Made by a program: the position numbers and the translations under genes. 64,000 bases of DNA from Rhizobium sp. TH2 (lineage in GTDB: Bacteria; Pseudomonadota; Alphaproteobacteria; Rhizobiales; Rhizobiaceae). This document shows positions 54,464 through 63,676 of the stretch, piece after piece. The stretch spans positions 558,001 through 622,000 of the forward strand of contig NZ_CP062231.1 in NCBI RefSeq assembly GCF_024707525.1, in the 5' to 3' direction. Numbering within the stretch: the stretch's first letter is position 1; every line of letters begins with the position of its first letter. The notes beneath the pieces were generated by a model. It was not told where the DNA came from. It worked only from the letters and a program-made list of their open reading frames with translations, and did no database searches.

Positions 54464-55432
54464 TCAGTCGATCTTGACCTTGACGGCCTCGGAGAGTTCG
54501 TCCCACGCTTCGATTGCGGGATCAAGGGCCGATACGAGAGCATCGAACTTTCTGCGGGTCACGGCGCGCGCAAGCTGGAACTGCACGCTCTTTGCCGCCT
54601 CGGCGATCTTCAGCGACGCTTCGATCGCATCACTGAATTCGCCGAAGTCCGACATCCATCTGAAATGCGTCGCCGCAAGCTCGAAATTGGCGCCGAGTTG
54701 CCGCAACGTGTTGAACGCATATTTATGAAAGAAGCCGAAGGGCCGGTCGGCGATCAGGCTGACCTGTTCGGGCAGAACACGCGAAAACTCCGCGATCGGG
54801 TTTCGCGACGGCATGCGCAGAATATGCCGCGTCAGCAATTCACGCGCCCGCTGCCGGATCAGCATGTCGCTCGGCAGATGATCGGGAAACTTGACGAACT
54901 CCGTATAGGGCAGAAAGGGCTGCGAACCCTCGGGATAGAGCCGGCCGAACAGACCGTCGTAATCCTCGCCGGACAGCCGCCAGAAGCCGCCATTGTGGAA
55001 ATAGTCGATTTCCTTGTCCTTCTCCGACAGGCGGTTGATCGCCACCGTCGTCTTGCCGTGCTCGGTGCGGTAGGCCACGCCTTGCGTATCCGGCATGAAA
55101 TAGGAATCCATCTCCAGCAGGCACAACCGGCCGCGCGCGATCTGCTGAGCGACGTGGTCCTCGACCTTGTCGAACACCGCAAGCTCAGTCACGCGGATAC
55201 CGTAGAGCGTTTCGAGATCCTCGAGCGGCACCTTGAAGAAGGTGAACTGGTCGCCTTCGAAATCCTGCGTCAGCGTGAAGCCGAGCATCGCCTCGGGCGG
55301 CAGCCGGATCGTGTTGAGAATCTCGATCCAGAGATCGACATAGCAATTGGTCTCCGGCCAGATCCGGTCAAGGCTGTGCAACTCGTGCGGCTCGTAGCGG
55401 CCGGGATCGAGGAACGGAAAGACGGCGGTCAT
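54464..55432 (-). CDS. DUF1839 family protein (322 aa)
   Basis: The protein has TAVFPFLDPGRYEPHELHSL, then WPETNCYVDLWIEILN, QDFEGDQFTFFKVPLEDLETLYGI, LCLLEMDSYFMPDTQGVAYR, YFHNGGFWRLSGEDYDGLF and a helical C-terminal part. This family occurs next to amino acid:[carrier protein] ligases. A conserved Cys in ETNCYVDL and the DxxYxPD motif resemble a substrate-binding pocket. It may transfer or release the carrier-bound aminoacyl group; no activity is known to me. The ATG at 55432 lies 7 nt after the ligase stop. Confidence 0.8.
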   Translation of the reverse strand: MTAVFPFLDPGRYEPHELHSLDRIWPETNCYVDLWIEILNTIRLPPEAMLGFTLTQDFEGDQFTFFKVPLEDLETLYGIRVTELAVFDKVEDHVAQQIARGRLCLLEMDSYFMPDTQGVAYRTEHGKTTVAINRLSEKDKEIDYFHNGGFWRLSGEDYDGLFGRLYPEGSQPFLPYTEFVKFPDHLPSDMLIRQRARELLTRHILRMPSRNPIAEFSRVLPEQVSLIADRPFGFFHKYAFNTLRQLGANFELAATHFRWMSDFGEFSDAIEASLKIAEAAKSVQFQLARAVTRRKFDALVSALDPAIEAWDELSEAVKVKID

Positions 55433-55439
55433 AACAGGC

Positions 55440-56348
55440 TTACCCCCAGAGAGCGGTCCGGACAGCGTCTGGCCACACCTTAACATCAAGCCCGTGATGC
55501 GCAAAGAGCGCCAGCGCGATGCGTTCCAGGCCGAAGCCGACGCAGGCGGTATGGGCGACGCTGCCATCCTCGAGGTTGAGGCCCCATTTTGTACCGAAGG
55601 CATCCTGGTGGTAGTTGAAGCTCATGCAGGCGGTCGGGTTGGCATTGGAATTGACCGGGATCAGCAGTTCGAACTTCAGGTTCTGGTCGCGTTGGTTGTT
55701 GGCAAGCAGCCGGCCGGCGCGGCCGAAGAACGGATCGTTGGCGATATCGATCTCGACCTTGAGGCCAAGTTCTTCCATCATCTGCACGCCGCGATCCATC
55801 CACTTCTGGCGGAACTCGGTGACATGGTGCTCGGTGCCCATGCAGACATATTCGCGCATGCGGAACATCTGCTGGCGGGTCGGCTCGCGCGACGGCTCGT
55901 GGCGGAAGCAATAGGATTGCAGGTCGTAGAGACCGCCGGTCATCGCGATCGGGCCGCGCTTGGCGACTGTCGGATAGAGTGGATAGCAGGCGGCGGGCGT
56001 CAGCGCGATGTTGGTCGCTTTCTGCTCCTTGGTCCAGTCCTTGCCTTCTTCCATGCAGGAGAGCAGGCCCATATGGTCGTGGTCGTTGCCACAGAACGAA
56101 TGCACGGTGCCCGCCAGTTGCGGGAAGCTCTTCATGTAGCCGCTCTTTTCGAAGTAGCTCATCGCCATGCCGGGCGGAAAGCGGATGGCTTCCGCGCCAT
56201 CGGCGCCGCCGAACCTGTCGATCATGCGCTCGAAAGCCGCGATGACATCCTCGAACTGGCCAGAGCGGCCATAGAGGCCATCGACACCCGTTTCGATGAG
56301 AAGACCGGAGTCGAAAAGCCGGTCGAGGAGAGAAACCTGCATATCCAT
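55440..56348 (-). CDS. Amino acid:[carrier protein] ligase, seryl-tRNA-synthetase-like (302 aa)
   Basis: This is a truncated class II synthetase core without a tRNA-binding domain, of the type described for Bradyrhizobium Bll0957. Those enzymes activate a small amino acid (Gly or Ala) and load it on the phosphopantetheine of a carrier protein. Motif 2 is recognisable in [23 protein letters not shown] and motif 3 in [17 protein letters not shown]. Candidate zinc ligands are Cys in [10 protein letters not shown], Glu in [12 protein letters not shown] and Cys in HTACVGFG. The carrier protein is encoded two genes upstream. Confidence 0.9.
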   Translation of the reverse strand: MDMQVSLLDRLFDSGLLIETGVDGLYGRSGQFEDVIAAFERMIDRFGGADGAEAIRFPPGMAMSYFEKSGYMKSFPQLAGTVHSFCGNDHDHMGLLSCMEEGKDWTKEQKATNIALTPAACYPLYPTVAKRGPIAMTGGLYDLQSYCFRHEPSREPTRQQMFRMREYVCMGTEHHVTEFRQKWMDRGVQMMEELGLKVEIDIANDPFFGRAGRLLANNQRDQNLKFELLIPVNSNANPTACMSFNYHQDAFGTKWGLNLEDGSVAHTACVGFGLERIALALFAHHGLDVKVWPDAVRTALWG

Positions 56349-56353
56349 AATCT

Positions 56354-57535
56354 TTACCCCAGAAGGCTGGTGTCCTGTTTGTGGATCAGGAGCATGGTGG
56401 ACGTGTTGCCGAGAATTCGGTCGTTGGAAATCATCAGCTGTGCGGAATGCGCGTCACGCAGGTGCCGGCCCAGGCTGAACGGCGTGCCGTTCTTGTAGCC
56501 CATGATGCCGCAGATCAGCATGGCGTGGTTGATGATGATAAGGATCGTCTCCGAGGAAGCGATCTTCACATTGTTCATGGCGACCGCGAAGGCGACGGAC
56601 GACAGTTTTTCCTCGTCTTCCCTGGCGATCTCATAAGACTTGATCGCAGCCACGACGTTGGACTTCATCATCTGCAAGAGGTTGGAGACCTCCGCGAGAC
56701 GAAGCGCGCCTGGAGGCACGACGCCAGGCGATTTCTTGGCCGCACCGCGCACGAAGCTCTGCGCACGGCCGACGGCGTCAACCGCGATGCCGTACCAGAC
56801 GCCGCTCCACAGGATGTGGCTGTTGGCGAGCATCGATTGCGCCGCGATTTCGGCGAAGGGCTTGGAGAAGATCTGTTCGGCCGGCGCTTCTCCGGTGAAC
56901 ATGAAGCCCTCGGAGCAGGTGCCGCGCATGCCCAGCGTATCCCAGTCCTGCGTCTTGACGAGCCGGTACTGGTCCCTGGTGAACACGGTCATCACCTGGT
57001 CGGTGGAGACGGCGTCCTTGTGGGCGCGGGACGTAATCAGGATCGTATCGGCATACTGGCCGTAGGAGATGACGGTCGCATCCTTGGTCAGGCGGCAAAT
57101 GCCGTCCTCGACCTCGATGGCGCAGATCGAATTGCGCAGGTTGCCGCCGATGCCGCCTTCGGTGGTCGCGGACGCGATCAGCAGCTGTTCGGAGACGATG
57201 CGTCGCATGAAGCCGCGATGCCATTCGGTGTGGATCCCGTGCTCCACCAGGCTCGAAAGCTTGATGTGATGCATGGCGAACACCATGGCCGACGAGGCGC
57301 AAGCCTGCGCGATGATCGAGCAGAGTTCGGCGATCTCGCCGGTGCGCGCACCTTCGCCGCCGAGCTCGGCGGGGATCTGGATCGAGAGAAGGCGCTCGGC
57401 CTTCATCGCATCGACCGCTTCAGCGGGGAAGCGGCTCTTCTGGTCGACCTGATCGGCATAGGCGCGGGCGACGGCCGCCACCCGGGCGGCCCGTTCCGTC
57501 AGGCTGCCAATGGCGAGATTGACGGGGATGTTCAT
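56354..57535 (-). CDS. Acyl-CoA dehydrogenase-like flavoprotein (393 aa)
   Basis: An acyl-CoA dehydrogenase fold: N-terminal helical part ([23 protein letters not shown]), middle beta domain ([40 protein letters not shown]) and C-terminal helical part. The GMRGT/CS segment is the usual FAD-contacting site. A catalytic Glu is not obvious to me. In this operon the substrate is probably an acyl or aminoacyl group on the carrier protein rather than CoA. The ATG at 57535 overlaps the carrier stop by one base (TGATG), so translation is coupled. Confidence 0.85.
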   Translation of the reverse strand: MNIPVNLAIGSLTERAARVAAVARAYADQVDQKSRFPAEAVDAMKAERLLSIQIPAELGGEGARTGEIAELCSIIAQACASSAMVFAMHHIKLSSLVEHGIHTEWHRGFMRRIVSEQLLIASATTEGGIGGNLRNSICAIEVEDGICRLTKDATVISYGQYADTILITSRAHKDAVSTDQVMTVFTRDQYRLVKTQDWDTLGMRGTCSEGFMFTGEAPAEQIFSKPFAEIAAQSMLANSHILWSGVWYGIAVDAVGRAQSFVRGAAKKSPGVVPPGALRLAEVSNLLQMMKSNVVAAIKSYEIAREDEEKLSSVAFAVAMNNVKIASSETILIIINHAMLICGIMGYKNGTPFSLGRHLRDAHSAQLMISNDRILGNTSTMLLIHKQDTSLLG

Positions 57536-57786
57536 CACGCGACCTTTCTGTCGTCCACGATGGAAGCGACGGTGCGGACGATGGCTTCGATGCTCTGGAA
57601 CGACTTGCGGTTCAACAGGCTGTCGGGAAATTCGATGTCGAAATTCTCTTCGAGCGCCAGCATCAGCTGTACGGAAGCGAAGGACGAGAGGCCAGCGGCA
57701 TAAAGGTCGGCGCCATCGGCGAGATCGGCGACATCGACCGGCAGACCGGCATGCTTCTTGAGCAGTTCACGAATGGTGTTGTTCAT
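57535..57786 (-). CDS. Aminoacyl carrier protein (83 aa)
   Basis: A small acyl-carrier-type protein. The phosphopantetheine site is the Ser in DLYAAGLSSFASVQLMLALE, and helices flank it (MNNTIRELLKKHAGLP, FDIEFPDSLLNRKSFQSIEAIV). The ATG at 57786 gives a normal carrier length; the longer frame is unlikely. It is the first gene of the six-gene operon and the expected acceptor for the ligase. Confidence 0.9.
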   Translation of the reverse strand: MNNTIRELLKKHAGLPVDVADLADGADLYAAGLSSFASVQLMLALEENFDIEFPDSLLNRKSFQSIEAIVRTVASIVDDRKVA

Positions 57787-57931
57787 CCCCGTTTCCCTTC
57801 CGTTAAGGCTTAGTTCCAGGCGTTCATGCCGGATTGGCACAAAACATAACCGCAACTGCATAAGGATTAACTAAACGGGGTGGTTAAGATTGGATGTTTT
57901 TGATTGCTCAAATTTAAGTAAATACAGTGTG

Positions 57932-59314
57932 TTACTTGCCGGTGAAGGCGATAGTCTTCTGAGCGGGAAAGCTCTTGCGACCGAAATCCGCTGGAATGAC
58001 CGGGAAGGGCGCCGATTTCCGGATTACCTCCAGGGCCCCTTTGTCGATAGCCGGTTTGCCCGAGCTTTTCTTGATCCGGAGATTGCTGACGCTGCCATTG
58101 GCGTTGATCGTGAATGTGACGACGGCCTGACCCCTCGCGCCCACCTTGACGCGTCGCTTGGCGCGGTCGATCTTATCCTCAACTAGGCCCTTGTAGTTGG
58201 TGAGCGCCGCATTGCCTTTCAGCTTCTTCTTTGAATTGCCTTGCGATGCGTCCTGGCTGGCGCCATCCTTGGTCTTCGCGGTGTCGCGGCCTTTGGTGGA
58301 GTTGTCGTCGGCGTTGCCGTCCCGCTGCACGATCTTCTTATTCTTGACCGGCTTCTTTTCAGGCGTTTCCACGACCGGCTTCTTGAGCTTCGGCTCAGGC
58401 TTCTTCAGCTCTTCCTTCTTTGGCTCGGGCTTCTTCTCGACCGGTTTCTCAACCGGTTTGACCTCCGCCACCTTCTGGACAACGAGCGGCTTGGAAACCG
58501 GGTGATCGAGCGGCTGGGCAAGCTTCGGCGCGGGCCTTTTCTCCTCGACAGGCACCGGGGTAATCAGCACATCCGGCAGGGCATCCTGCAGCGGCTTGAT
58601 CTCGGATGTCTCGAGAATCTGTTTCGCCGCCTGTTCCACGGCAAAGGTTGACGGCTCCTCGCTTGCCAGCACTTCAGGTTGGTCGGTGGTAATGATGGGC
58701 TCTTCGACCTTCTCCGGCTCATTCACCGGTTCCGGCAGCCTGGCCTGTTCGATCGGCTTTTCCACAACCGGCTTTTCGACTTTCTCGGGTTGCTTGACGG
58801 GCTCCGGCTTGGCCTCTGCTTTCTCGACAACCGGTTCCTCGGTTTCCTCGCCCTCCCGCTCCGTCTGTTGCTTGACCGCGGCGACCTCCGAATTCGTCTC
58901 GCTGTAGATCTCCACGGCGAGCACGGTCTCGCCCTCGTTGAGCACGCTCTCATCCGGCAGGCTGATGGTCAGGTATGTGACCGCCAGAGCCGCAACCGCA
59001 TGAAGAAAGACGGAAAGCCCGAAGCCATCCCGAAGCAGCTTGTATACCAATGAGTGGCCCGCTTCCGTCGGCTCTTGCCTGACGGGAGGGATATCCATAT
59101 CGAGCAATGCGGCCTGTTTTCCCGGCGCATCCGGAAAGCCTGATATCCCCGAGTCGGAGCCCATATAGGGCGAGATGCCGTCGTCCCTGCCGAAGGCGCA
59201 GGGCGGCACGTCCTTGAAATCATGTTCCAGACCCGCGCGCGCGCGATCGTTGGAATTGGCGGGCTTGAACCGCAACTCCCTGATCTCAACCACTTTCGGA
59301 TCTGTTATCGCCAT
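57932..59314 (-). CDS. tonB: TonB-type energy transducer (460 aa)
   Basis: A cytoplasmic leader of about 90 residues precedes a membrane anchor (LSVFLHAVAALAVTYLTISL). A very long Pro/Lys/Glu-rich periplasmic rod follows (many KPxPKK/EKPV units, about 140-350), then the C-terminal TonB domain (YKGLVEDKIDRAKRRVKVGARGQAVVTFTINANGS...). It couples the proton motive force to outer-membrane receptors, here most likely a heme receptor. It is divergent from hemP-hmuSTUV across the iron box. The long leader is unusual compared with E. coli TonB (239 aa). Confidence 0.85.
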   Translation of the reverse strand: MAITDPKVVEIRELRFKPANSNDRARAGLEHDFKDVPPCAFGRDDGISPYMGSDSGISGFPDAPGKQAALLDMDIPPVRQEPTEAGHSLVYKLLRDGFGLSVFLHAVAALAVTYLTISLPDESVLNEGETVLAVEIYSETNSEVAAVKQQTEREGEETEEPVVEKAEAKPEPVKQPEKVEKPVVEKPIEQARLPEPVNEPEKVEEPIITTDQPEVLASEEPSTFAVEQAAKQILETSEIKPLQDALPDVLITPVPVEEKRPAPKLAQPLDHPVSKPLVVQKVAEVKPVEKPVEKKPEPKKEELKKPEPKLKKPVVETPEKKPVKNKKIVQRDGNADDNSTKGRDTAKTKDGASQDASQGNSKKKLKGNAALTNYKGLVEDKIDRAKRRVKVGARGQAVVTFTINANGSVSNLRIKKSSGKPAIDKGALEVIRKSAPFPVIPADFGRKSFPAQKTIAFTGK

Positions 59315-59399
59315 TTTCAGTCGGTATCGTCCGGCCGCGCACCGGCCCGCATGGTCGGCTTCATCATGTGCGGCTCCTTGGGGTCGGGAGAAAATAACC

Positions 59400-59414
59400 T
59401 GACAACGATTGTCA
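59400..59414. promoter_or_regulatory. Iron-responsive box (RirA IRO-like) between tonB and hemP
   Basis: TGACAACGATTGTCA fits TGA-N9-TCA, the IRO motif of the iron-sulfur repressor RirA of rhizobia, and is itself a perfect 6-bp inverted repeat (TGACAA/TTGTCA). It stands 85 bp from the tonB start and 115 bp from the hemP start, so it could repress both in iron-replete cells. Confidence 0.65.
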
Positions 59415-59529
59415 GCTATTGCGTCATTATTGAAATATGAGTATCGAAGTCAACAATGAATTGACCTTGATTGGCAGCGCGTGGGACCAGCGTGATTGGT
59501 CCCGGGGACGCGGGGCACGGAGAGACGTG

Positions 59530-59715
59530 ATGATGGTGGAACTCGAGAAGAAGGATGCCGGCAAGGGGCAGGCGTCGCTTCCGGCCGAGGGCATGCTCCC
59601 CGAATACGATACCCAGACGCTGTTTGCCGGGCGCCGGGAGATCGTGATCCGCCATGCCGGGGCCGATTACCGGATGAAGATCACCAGGCAAGGCAAGCTC
59701 ATTCTCAACAAATGA
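59530..59715 (+). CDS. hemP: Hemin uptake protein HemP (61 aa)
   Basis: The characteristic C-terminal HemP core is LFAGRREIVIRHAGADYRMKITRQGKLILNK (shown here only by its ends: LFAGRREIVIRH and YRMKITRQGKLILNK). A start at 59530 with GGAG 6-9 nt upstream gives a typical HemP length; a start at 59437 would add 31 residues across the promoter. Some HemP/HmuP proteins act as transcriptional activators of heme uptake genes. Confidence 0.85.
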   Translation: MMVELEKKDAGKGQASLPAEGMLPEYDTQTLFAGRREIVIRHAGADYRMKITRQGKLILNK

Positions 59716-59759
59716 AGTATGAAGACCCAGGCACATACCCAGGGAAGGGACAAAAAGAC

Positions 59760-60815
59760 ATGACCGAAACAAAGGCTCCGACGCCATCCGAAATTCGCGC
59801 CTACCGCGCCGAGAATCCCAAACTCCGCGAGCGTGACATCGCCGCCAATCTCGGCATTTCCGAAGCCGCCCTCGTCGCAGCCGAAGTCGGCCTGACCGCC
59901 ATCCGCATCGATGCCAGCCCCAACAAGCTGCTGGAGCGCGCGCCGGAACTGGGCGTGGTCATGGCGCTCAGCCGCAATGAAAGCGCCGTGCACGAGAAGA
60001 TCGGCGTCTACGAGAATATCGAGATCGGCGAGAAGACCTCGCTGACGCTTGGCGCCAATATCGACCTGCGCATCTTCAACTGGGTCTGGGCGCACGCCTT
60101 CGCGGTCACCAAGACCGATGGTGAGGCCGTCCGCCGCTCACTGCAATATTTCGACAAGTCGGGCGAAGCCATCCACAAAGTGCATCTGCGCCCCGAATCC
60201 AATCTCGAAGCCTATGAGAAGATCGTCGCCGATTTCCGCATCGAGGACCAGAGCCAGGATTTCGTCGCCCAGCCCTTCACCAAGATGGCCGCCGGCCGCA
60301 CCGAGGGCTTCGATGTCGCGGAACTCCGCGACCATTGGTCGAAGATGACCGACACGCACGAATTCTTCATGATGCTGAAGAAGCTCGACATCGATCGCCG
60401 TGCCGCCGTCCAGAGCGTCGGCCCCGATTACGCCTGGAAGCTTGCCGACGGCGTCGCCGCGGAGTTCTTCGCCAGGGCCGTCGAGAGCCAGGTCAACCTG
60501 ATGTGCTTCGTCGCCAATCGCGGCATCGTGCAGATCCACACCGGCCCGGTCTCGAATGTTGCGCCGATGGGGCCGTGGCTCAACGTCATGGACCCCACCT
60601 TCCACCTGCACCTGCGGGCCGACCACATCACTGAAGCCTGGGCTGTGCGCAAGCCGACCAAGGACGGCCATGTCACCTCGCTCGAAGCCTATGACAAGAA
60701 TGGTGAGATGATCATCCAGTTCTTCGGCAAGCGCAAGGAAGGCAATGTCGAGATGGCCGAATGGCGGGCGCTCGTCGAGAGCCTCTCGACCACCGATGCC
60801 GCCGCGGCCGCATAA
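59760..60815 (+). CDS. hmuS: Hemin-degrading/transport factor HmuS (351 aa)
   Basis: Two tandem HemS/ChuX-like halves are seen. The first has EIRAYRAENPKLRERDIAAN, MALSRNESAVHEKIGVYENI and LGANIDLRIFNWVWAHAFAV; the second has EFFARAVESQVNLMCFVANRG, the heme-contacting IVQIHTGPVSNVAPMGPWLNV, and FHLHLRADHITEAW. Such proteins bind heme in the cytoplasm and pass it on or degrade it. The ATG at 59760 follows GGGAAGGGAC and begins right after hemP. Confidence 0.93.
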   Translation: MTETKAPTPSEIRAYRAENPKLRERDIAANLGISEAALVAAEVGLTAIRIDASPNKLLERAPELGVVMALSRNESAVHEKIGVYENIEIGEKTSLTLGANIDLRIFNWVWAHAFAVTKTDGEAVRRSLQYFDKSGEAIHKVHLRPESNLEAYEKIVADFRIEDQSQDFVAQPFTKMAAGRTEGFDVAELRDHWSKMTDTHEFFMMLKKLDIDRRAAVQSVGPDYAWKLADGVAAEFFARAVESQVNLMCFVANRGIVQIHTGPVSNVAPMGPWLNVMDPTFHLHLRADHITEAWAVRKPTKDGHVTSLEAYDKNGEMIIQFFGKRKEGNVEMAEWRALVESLSTTDAAAAA

Positions 60816-60828
60816 GGAAAGAAAGATC

Positions 60829-61701
60829 ATGCTTGCAATGACCCTGCGCCGCCGCGCCCTGCTTGCTTTCGCGGCTCTGTCCCTCGTCGCCGGCCCATTG
60901 GCCGCGCAGGAGATCAAGCCGGTGGACACATCGCGCCTCGTCACTGTCGGCGGCGCCGTGACCGAGATCGTCTTCGCGCTCGGCTATGGCGATAAGGTCA
61001 TCGCACGCGATATCACCAGCTTCTATCCGGATGAGGTCAACAGACTGCCAAGCGTCGGCTATATGCGGGCGCTGTCGCCGGAGGGGGTGCTTTCGGTCAA
61101 TCCCTCGGCCATTCTTCTGATACAGGGTAGTGGCCCCAAAGAGACGATTGACGTCCTGAGCAAGGCATCCGTGCCGCTGGCCTTCATACCAGAAGGCTAT
61201 GATCGCAACGCGCTCGTCGCCAAGATCAAGGCCGTCGGCAAGGCGCTCGGCGCCGATGCCAAGGCCGATGAACTGGCGGCCAACGTTGCAGCCGATGTCG
61301 ATTCCGCCGTCACCGATGCGGGCAAGATCGACATGGCAAAGCGCAAGCGGGTGCTGTTCGTGATGACCGTGCAGAACGGCAAGATCATGGCTGCCGGCGA
61401 GCACACGGCAGCCCACGGCATCATCGCGCTGGCCGGGGGCATCAATGCGACGTCGGATTTCCACGGCTACAAGCCGCTCAATGACGAAGCCGTGATCAAT
61501 GCCAAGCCGGATGTCATTCTGCTTATGGATACCGGCGGCCAGAGCGTGTCCGAGGCGGACATTCTTGCCAATCCCGCGGTGGCCTTGACGCCTGCCGGCC
61601 AGGCCAAGAGGGTCATCCGTCTGGGCGGTAGCGCGCTACTCTTCGGACCGCGCACCGGCGATGCAATCCGCAAGGTTTACGCGACGCTCTACGGCGGCTG
61701 A
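60829..61701 (+). CDS. hmuT: Periplasmic heme-binding protein HmuT (290 aa)
   Basis: A signal peptide (RRRALLAFAALSLVAGPLAAQ) precedes a class III binding protein (VDTSRLVTVGGAVTEIVFALG, SVGYMRALSPEGVLSVNP, AAHGIIALAGGINATSDFHGYKPL). It captures heme from the outer-membrane receptor and docks on HmuUV. The ATG at 60829 follows AAGGAAAGAAAG; an ATG at 60838 is also possible. Confidence 0.93.
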   Translation: MLAMTLRRRALLAFAALSLVAGPLAAQEIKPVDTSRLVTVGGAVTEIVFALGYGDKVIARDITSFYPDEVNRLPSVGYMRALSPEGVLSVNPSAILLIQGSGPKETIDVLSKASVPLAFIPEGYDRNALVAKIKAVGKALGADAKADELAANVAADVDSAVTDAGKIDMAKRKRVLFVMTVQNGKIMAAGEHTAAHGIIALAGGINATSDFHGYKPLNDEAVINAKPDVILLMDTGGQSVSEADILANPAVALTPAGQAKRVIRLGGSALLFGPRTGDAIRKVYATLYGG

Positions 61702-61704
61702 GAA

Positions 61705-62814
61705 ATGGCACTTGATATGGAAGCCGGCCGCGACCAGATTGCGTCGAGTGGACCGCGCGCCGGCCACGATCGCGGCGCCCGGGCGCTCGCCTATGGCTTG
61801 CCGGCGCTGGGCATCCTCGCCGTCGCCATGTTGCTCATATCTGTTATGACCGGCGCCAGCACCGCCTCGGTGACCGGGCTCATCAGGAACCTTCTCCTGG
61901 GAGGATCCGACAATGCTCTCGATGTCCTGCGCGACCGCATCGTCATAACAGAGGTTCGCATGCCGCGTGCGGCCGTCGGCTTCCTTGTGGGGGCGGCACT
62001 GGCAGCGTCGGGCGCGACGATGCAGGGCCTGTTCCGCAATCCCCTGGCCGATCCCGGTGTCCTCGGCGTGACCTCGGGTGCCAGCCTGGGCGCGGTGTCC
62101 TCGATCGTTCTTGGCGGAACGGTGCTTGCCCCGATCACCGCGATCCTAGGCATCTTCACGCTTCCGGTCATGGCGTTCATCGGCGCGCTGATCGTCACAT
62201 TCATTCTCTACCGCCTCGGTCGCCGTGACGGCGAGACACAGATCGCCACCATGCTGATCGCGGGCATCGCCATCTCAGCGCTCGGCATGGCCTTGACGGG
62301 CCTGTTGATCTACGTGGCCGACGATAACCAGATCCGCGATATTACATTCTGGAGCCTCGGTTCACTTGCCGGCTCGACCTGGCAGAAAGCGGCGATCGCG
62401 GCCGCCGTCATCCTGCCGGCGCTGCTCACGCTGCCATTCCTGGCCCGCGGACTGAACGCATTCACGCTCGGCGAGGCGGCAGCCTTCCACATGGGCGTGC
62501 CGGTAGAGCGCTTCAAGCGGGTGGCGATCGTCATGGTCGCGGCGGCGACTGGCGTGTCAGTGGCGCTGTCCGGCGGCATCGTCTTCATCGGCATGATCGT
62601 GCCGCATCTCATCCGTATCTGGGTCGGACCGGATCACCGGTTCCTGCTGCCGGCGTCGGCATTGCTGGGCGGAAGCCTGCTGCTGGTTGCCGATATGATC
62701 ACCCGCGTCATCGTGGCGCCCGCCGAACTGCCGATCGGCATTCTCACCGCCCTCATCGGCGCGCCGTTCTTCCTCTGGATCCTGCTCAAGGATCGTTCCG
62801 GACGGGTGATGTGA
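61705..62814 (+). CDS. hmuU: Heme ABC transporter permease HmuU (369 aa)
   Basis: A FecCD-family permease with about ten helices: RMPRAAVGFLVGAALAASGATMQGLFRNPLADPGVLG is the family signature (seen as RMPRAAVGFLVGAALAASG and NPLADPGVLGVTSGASLG), with the cytoplasmic coupling loop GEAAAFHMGVPVERFK. It starts 3 bp after hmuT and overlaps hmuV by one base. Confidence 0.95.
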   Translation: MALDMEAGRDQIASSGPRAGHDRGARALAYGLPALGILAVAMLLISVMTGASTASVTGLIRNLLLGGSDNALDVLRDRIVITEVRMPRAAVGFLVGAALAASGATMQGLFRNPLADPGVLGVTSGASLGAVSSIVLGGTVLAPITAILGIFTLPVMAFIGALIVTFILYRLGRRDGETQIATMLIAGIAISALGMALTGLLIYVADDNQIRDITFWSLGSLAGSTWQKAAIAAAVILPALLTLPFLARGLNAFTLGEAAAFHMGVPVERFKRVAIVMVAAATGVSVALSGGIVFIGMIVPHLIRIWVGPDHRFLLPASALLGGSLLLVADMITRVIVAPAELPIGILTALIGAPFFLWILLKDRSGRVM

Positions 62815-63602
62815 TGATCGAGATCGACAACATATCCATCACGCTCTCTGGCAGGCAGGTCGTCAAGGATTTGAGCTTCAGGGCCATGCCCGGCAAGCTC
62901 ACCGCGATCATCGGTCCCAACGGCTCCGGCAAGACCACGACCATGAAGGCGATCTCCGGCGAACGAAAATTCGATGGCAGGGTCCACTTCAACGGCCGCG
63001 ACCTGAAGTCCATGAGCCCGAAGGCGCTTGCGCTCTCACGCGCCGTGCTCGCCCAGTCGATCAGCCTCGGCTTTCCCTTCCTCGTGCGCGAAGTGCTTGA
63101 AATGGGCGTGGTCGCCGGCGACACGCACGATGCTGCGGAGGCGGAAAAAGTGATGGTCCGTGCGCTGGAGGCCGTCGATCTCAAGGGCTTCGAGCGTCGC
63201 GTCGCGACCGCGCTTTCCGGCGGCGAGCAATCCCGCATGCATATGGCCCGGGTCCTTTGCCAGATCCCCGACGCTGTACGGGATGGCAAGCCCCACTGGC
63301 TGTTCCTGGATGAGCCCGTTGCCAGCCTCGATATCCGGCATCAGATCGCCATCATGAAGCTTGCCAAGGCGTTTGCCGCACGCGGCGGCGGTGTGATCGC
63401 CGTCATGCACGATCTCAATCTCACTGCGATGTTCGCGGACCATATCGTCATGCTGAAGGACGGTCGCCTGCATATGGCGGGTACGCCGGCGGAAGTCTTG
63501 AACGAGGAGGCGCTGGAAACCGTCTATGGCTGCCGCTTGTCGGTCACCCGAGAGCCCGAGACCGACCTGATCCGCGTGCTGACGCCGCTCGCCGCAGCCT
63601 GA
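62814..63602 (+). CDS. hmuV: Heme ABC transporter ATPase HmuV (262 aa)
   Basis: Walker A is AIIGPNGSGKTTTMKAI, the Q-loop is VLAQSISLGF, the signature is LSGGEQSRMHMARVL, Walker B is HWLFLDEPVASLD and the switch His is in VIAVMHDLNLT. It powers heme import through HmuU. I chose the ATG at 62814, which shares its A with the hmuU stop (TGATG). Confidence 0.95.
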   Translation: MIEIDNISITLSGRQVVKDLSFRAMPGKLTAIIGPNGSGKTTTMKAISGERKFDGRVHFNGRDLKSMSPKALALSRAVLAQSISLGFPFLVREVLEMGVVAGDTHDAAEAEKVMVRALEAVDLKGFERRVATALSGGEQSRMHMARVLCQIPDAVRDGKPHWLFLDEPVASLDIRHQIAIMKLAKAFAARGGGVIAVMHDLNLTAMFADHIVMLKDGRLHMAGTPAEVLNEEALETVYGCRLSVTREPETDLIRVLTPLAAA

Positions 63603-63622
63603 CATCAGCCTCGCTATGCACG

Positions 63623-63659
63623 AAAAAGCCCCGCCGGTTCGCACCGGCGGAGCTTTTTC
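63623..63659. terminator. Bidirectional rho-independent terminator after hmuV
   Basis: AAAAAGCCCCGCCGGT, a short loop, ACCGGCGGAGCTTTTT: a GC-rich stem with an A-run before and a T-run after it. It ends the heme operon and the convergent RTX gene. Confidence 0.88.
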
Positions 63660-63676
63660 AGTTCTGATCCGTAAAA

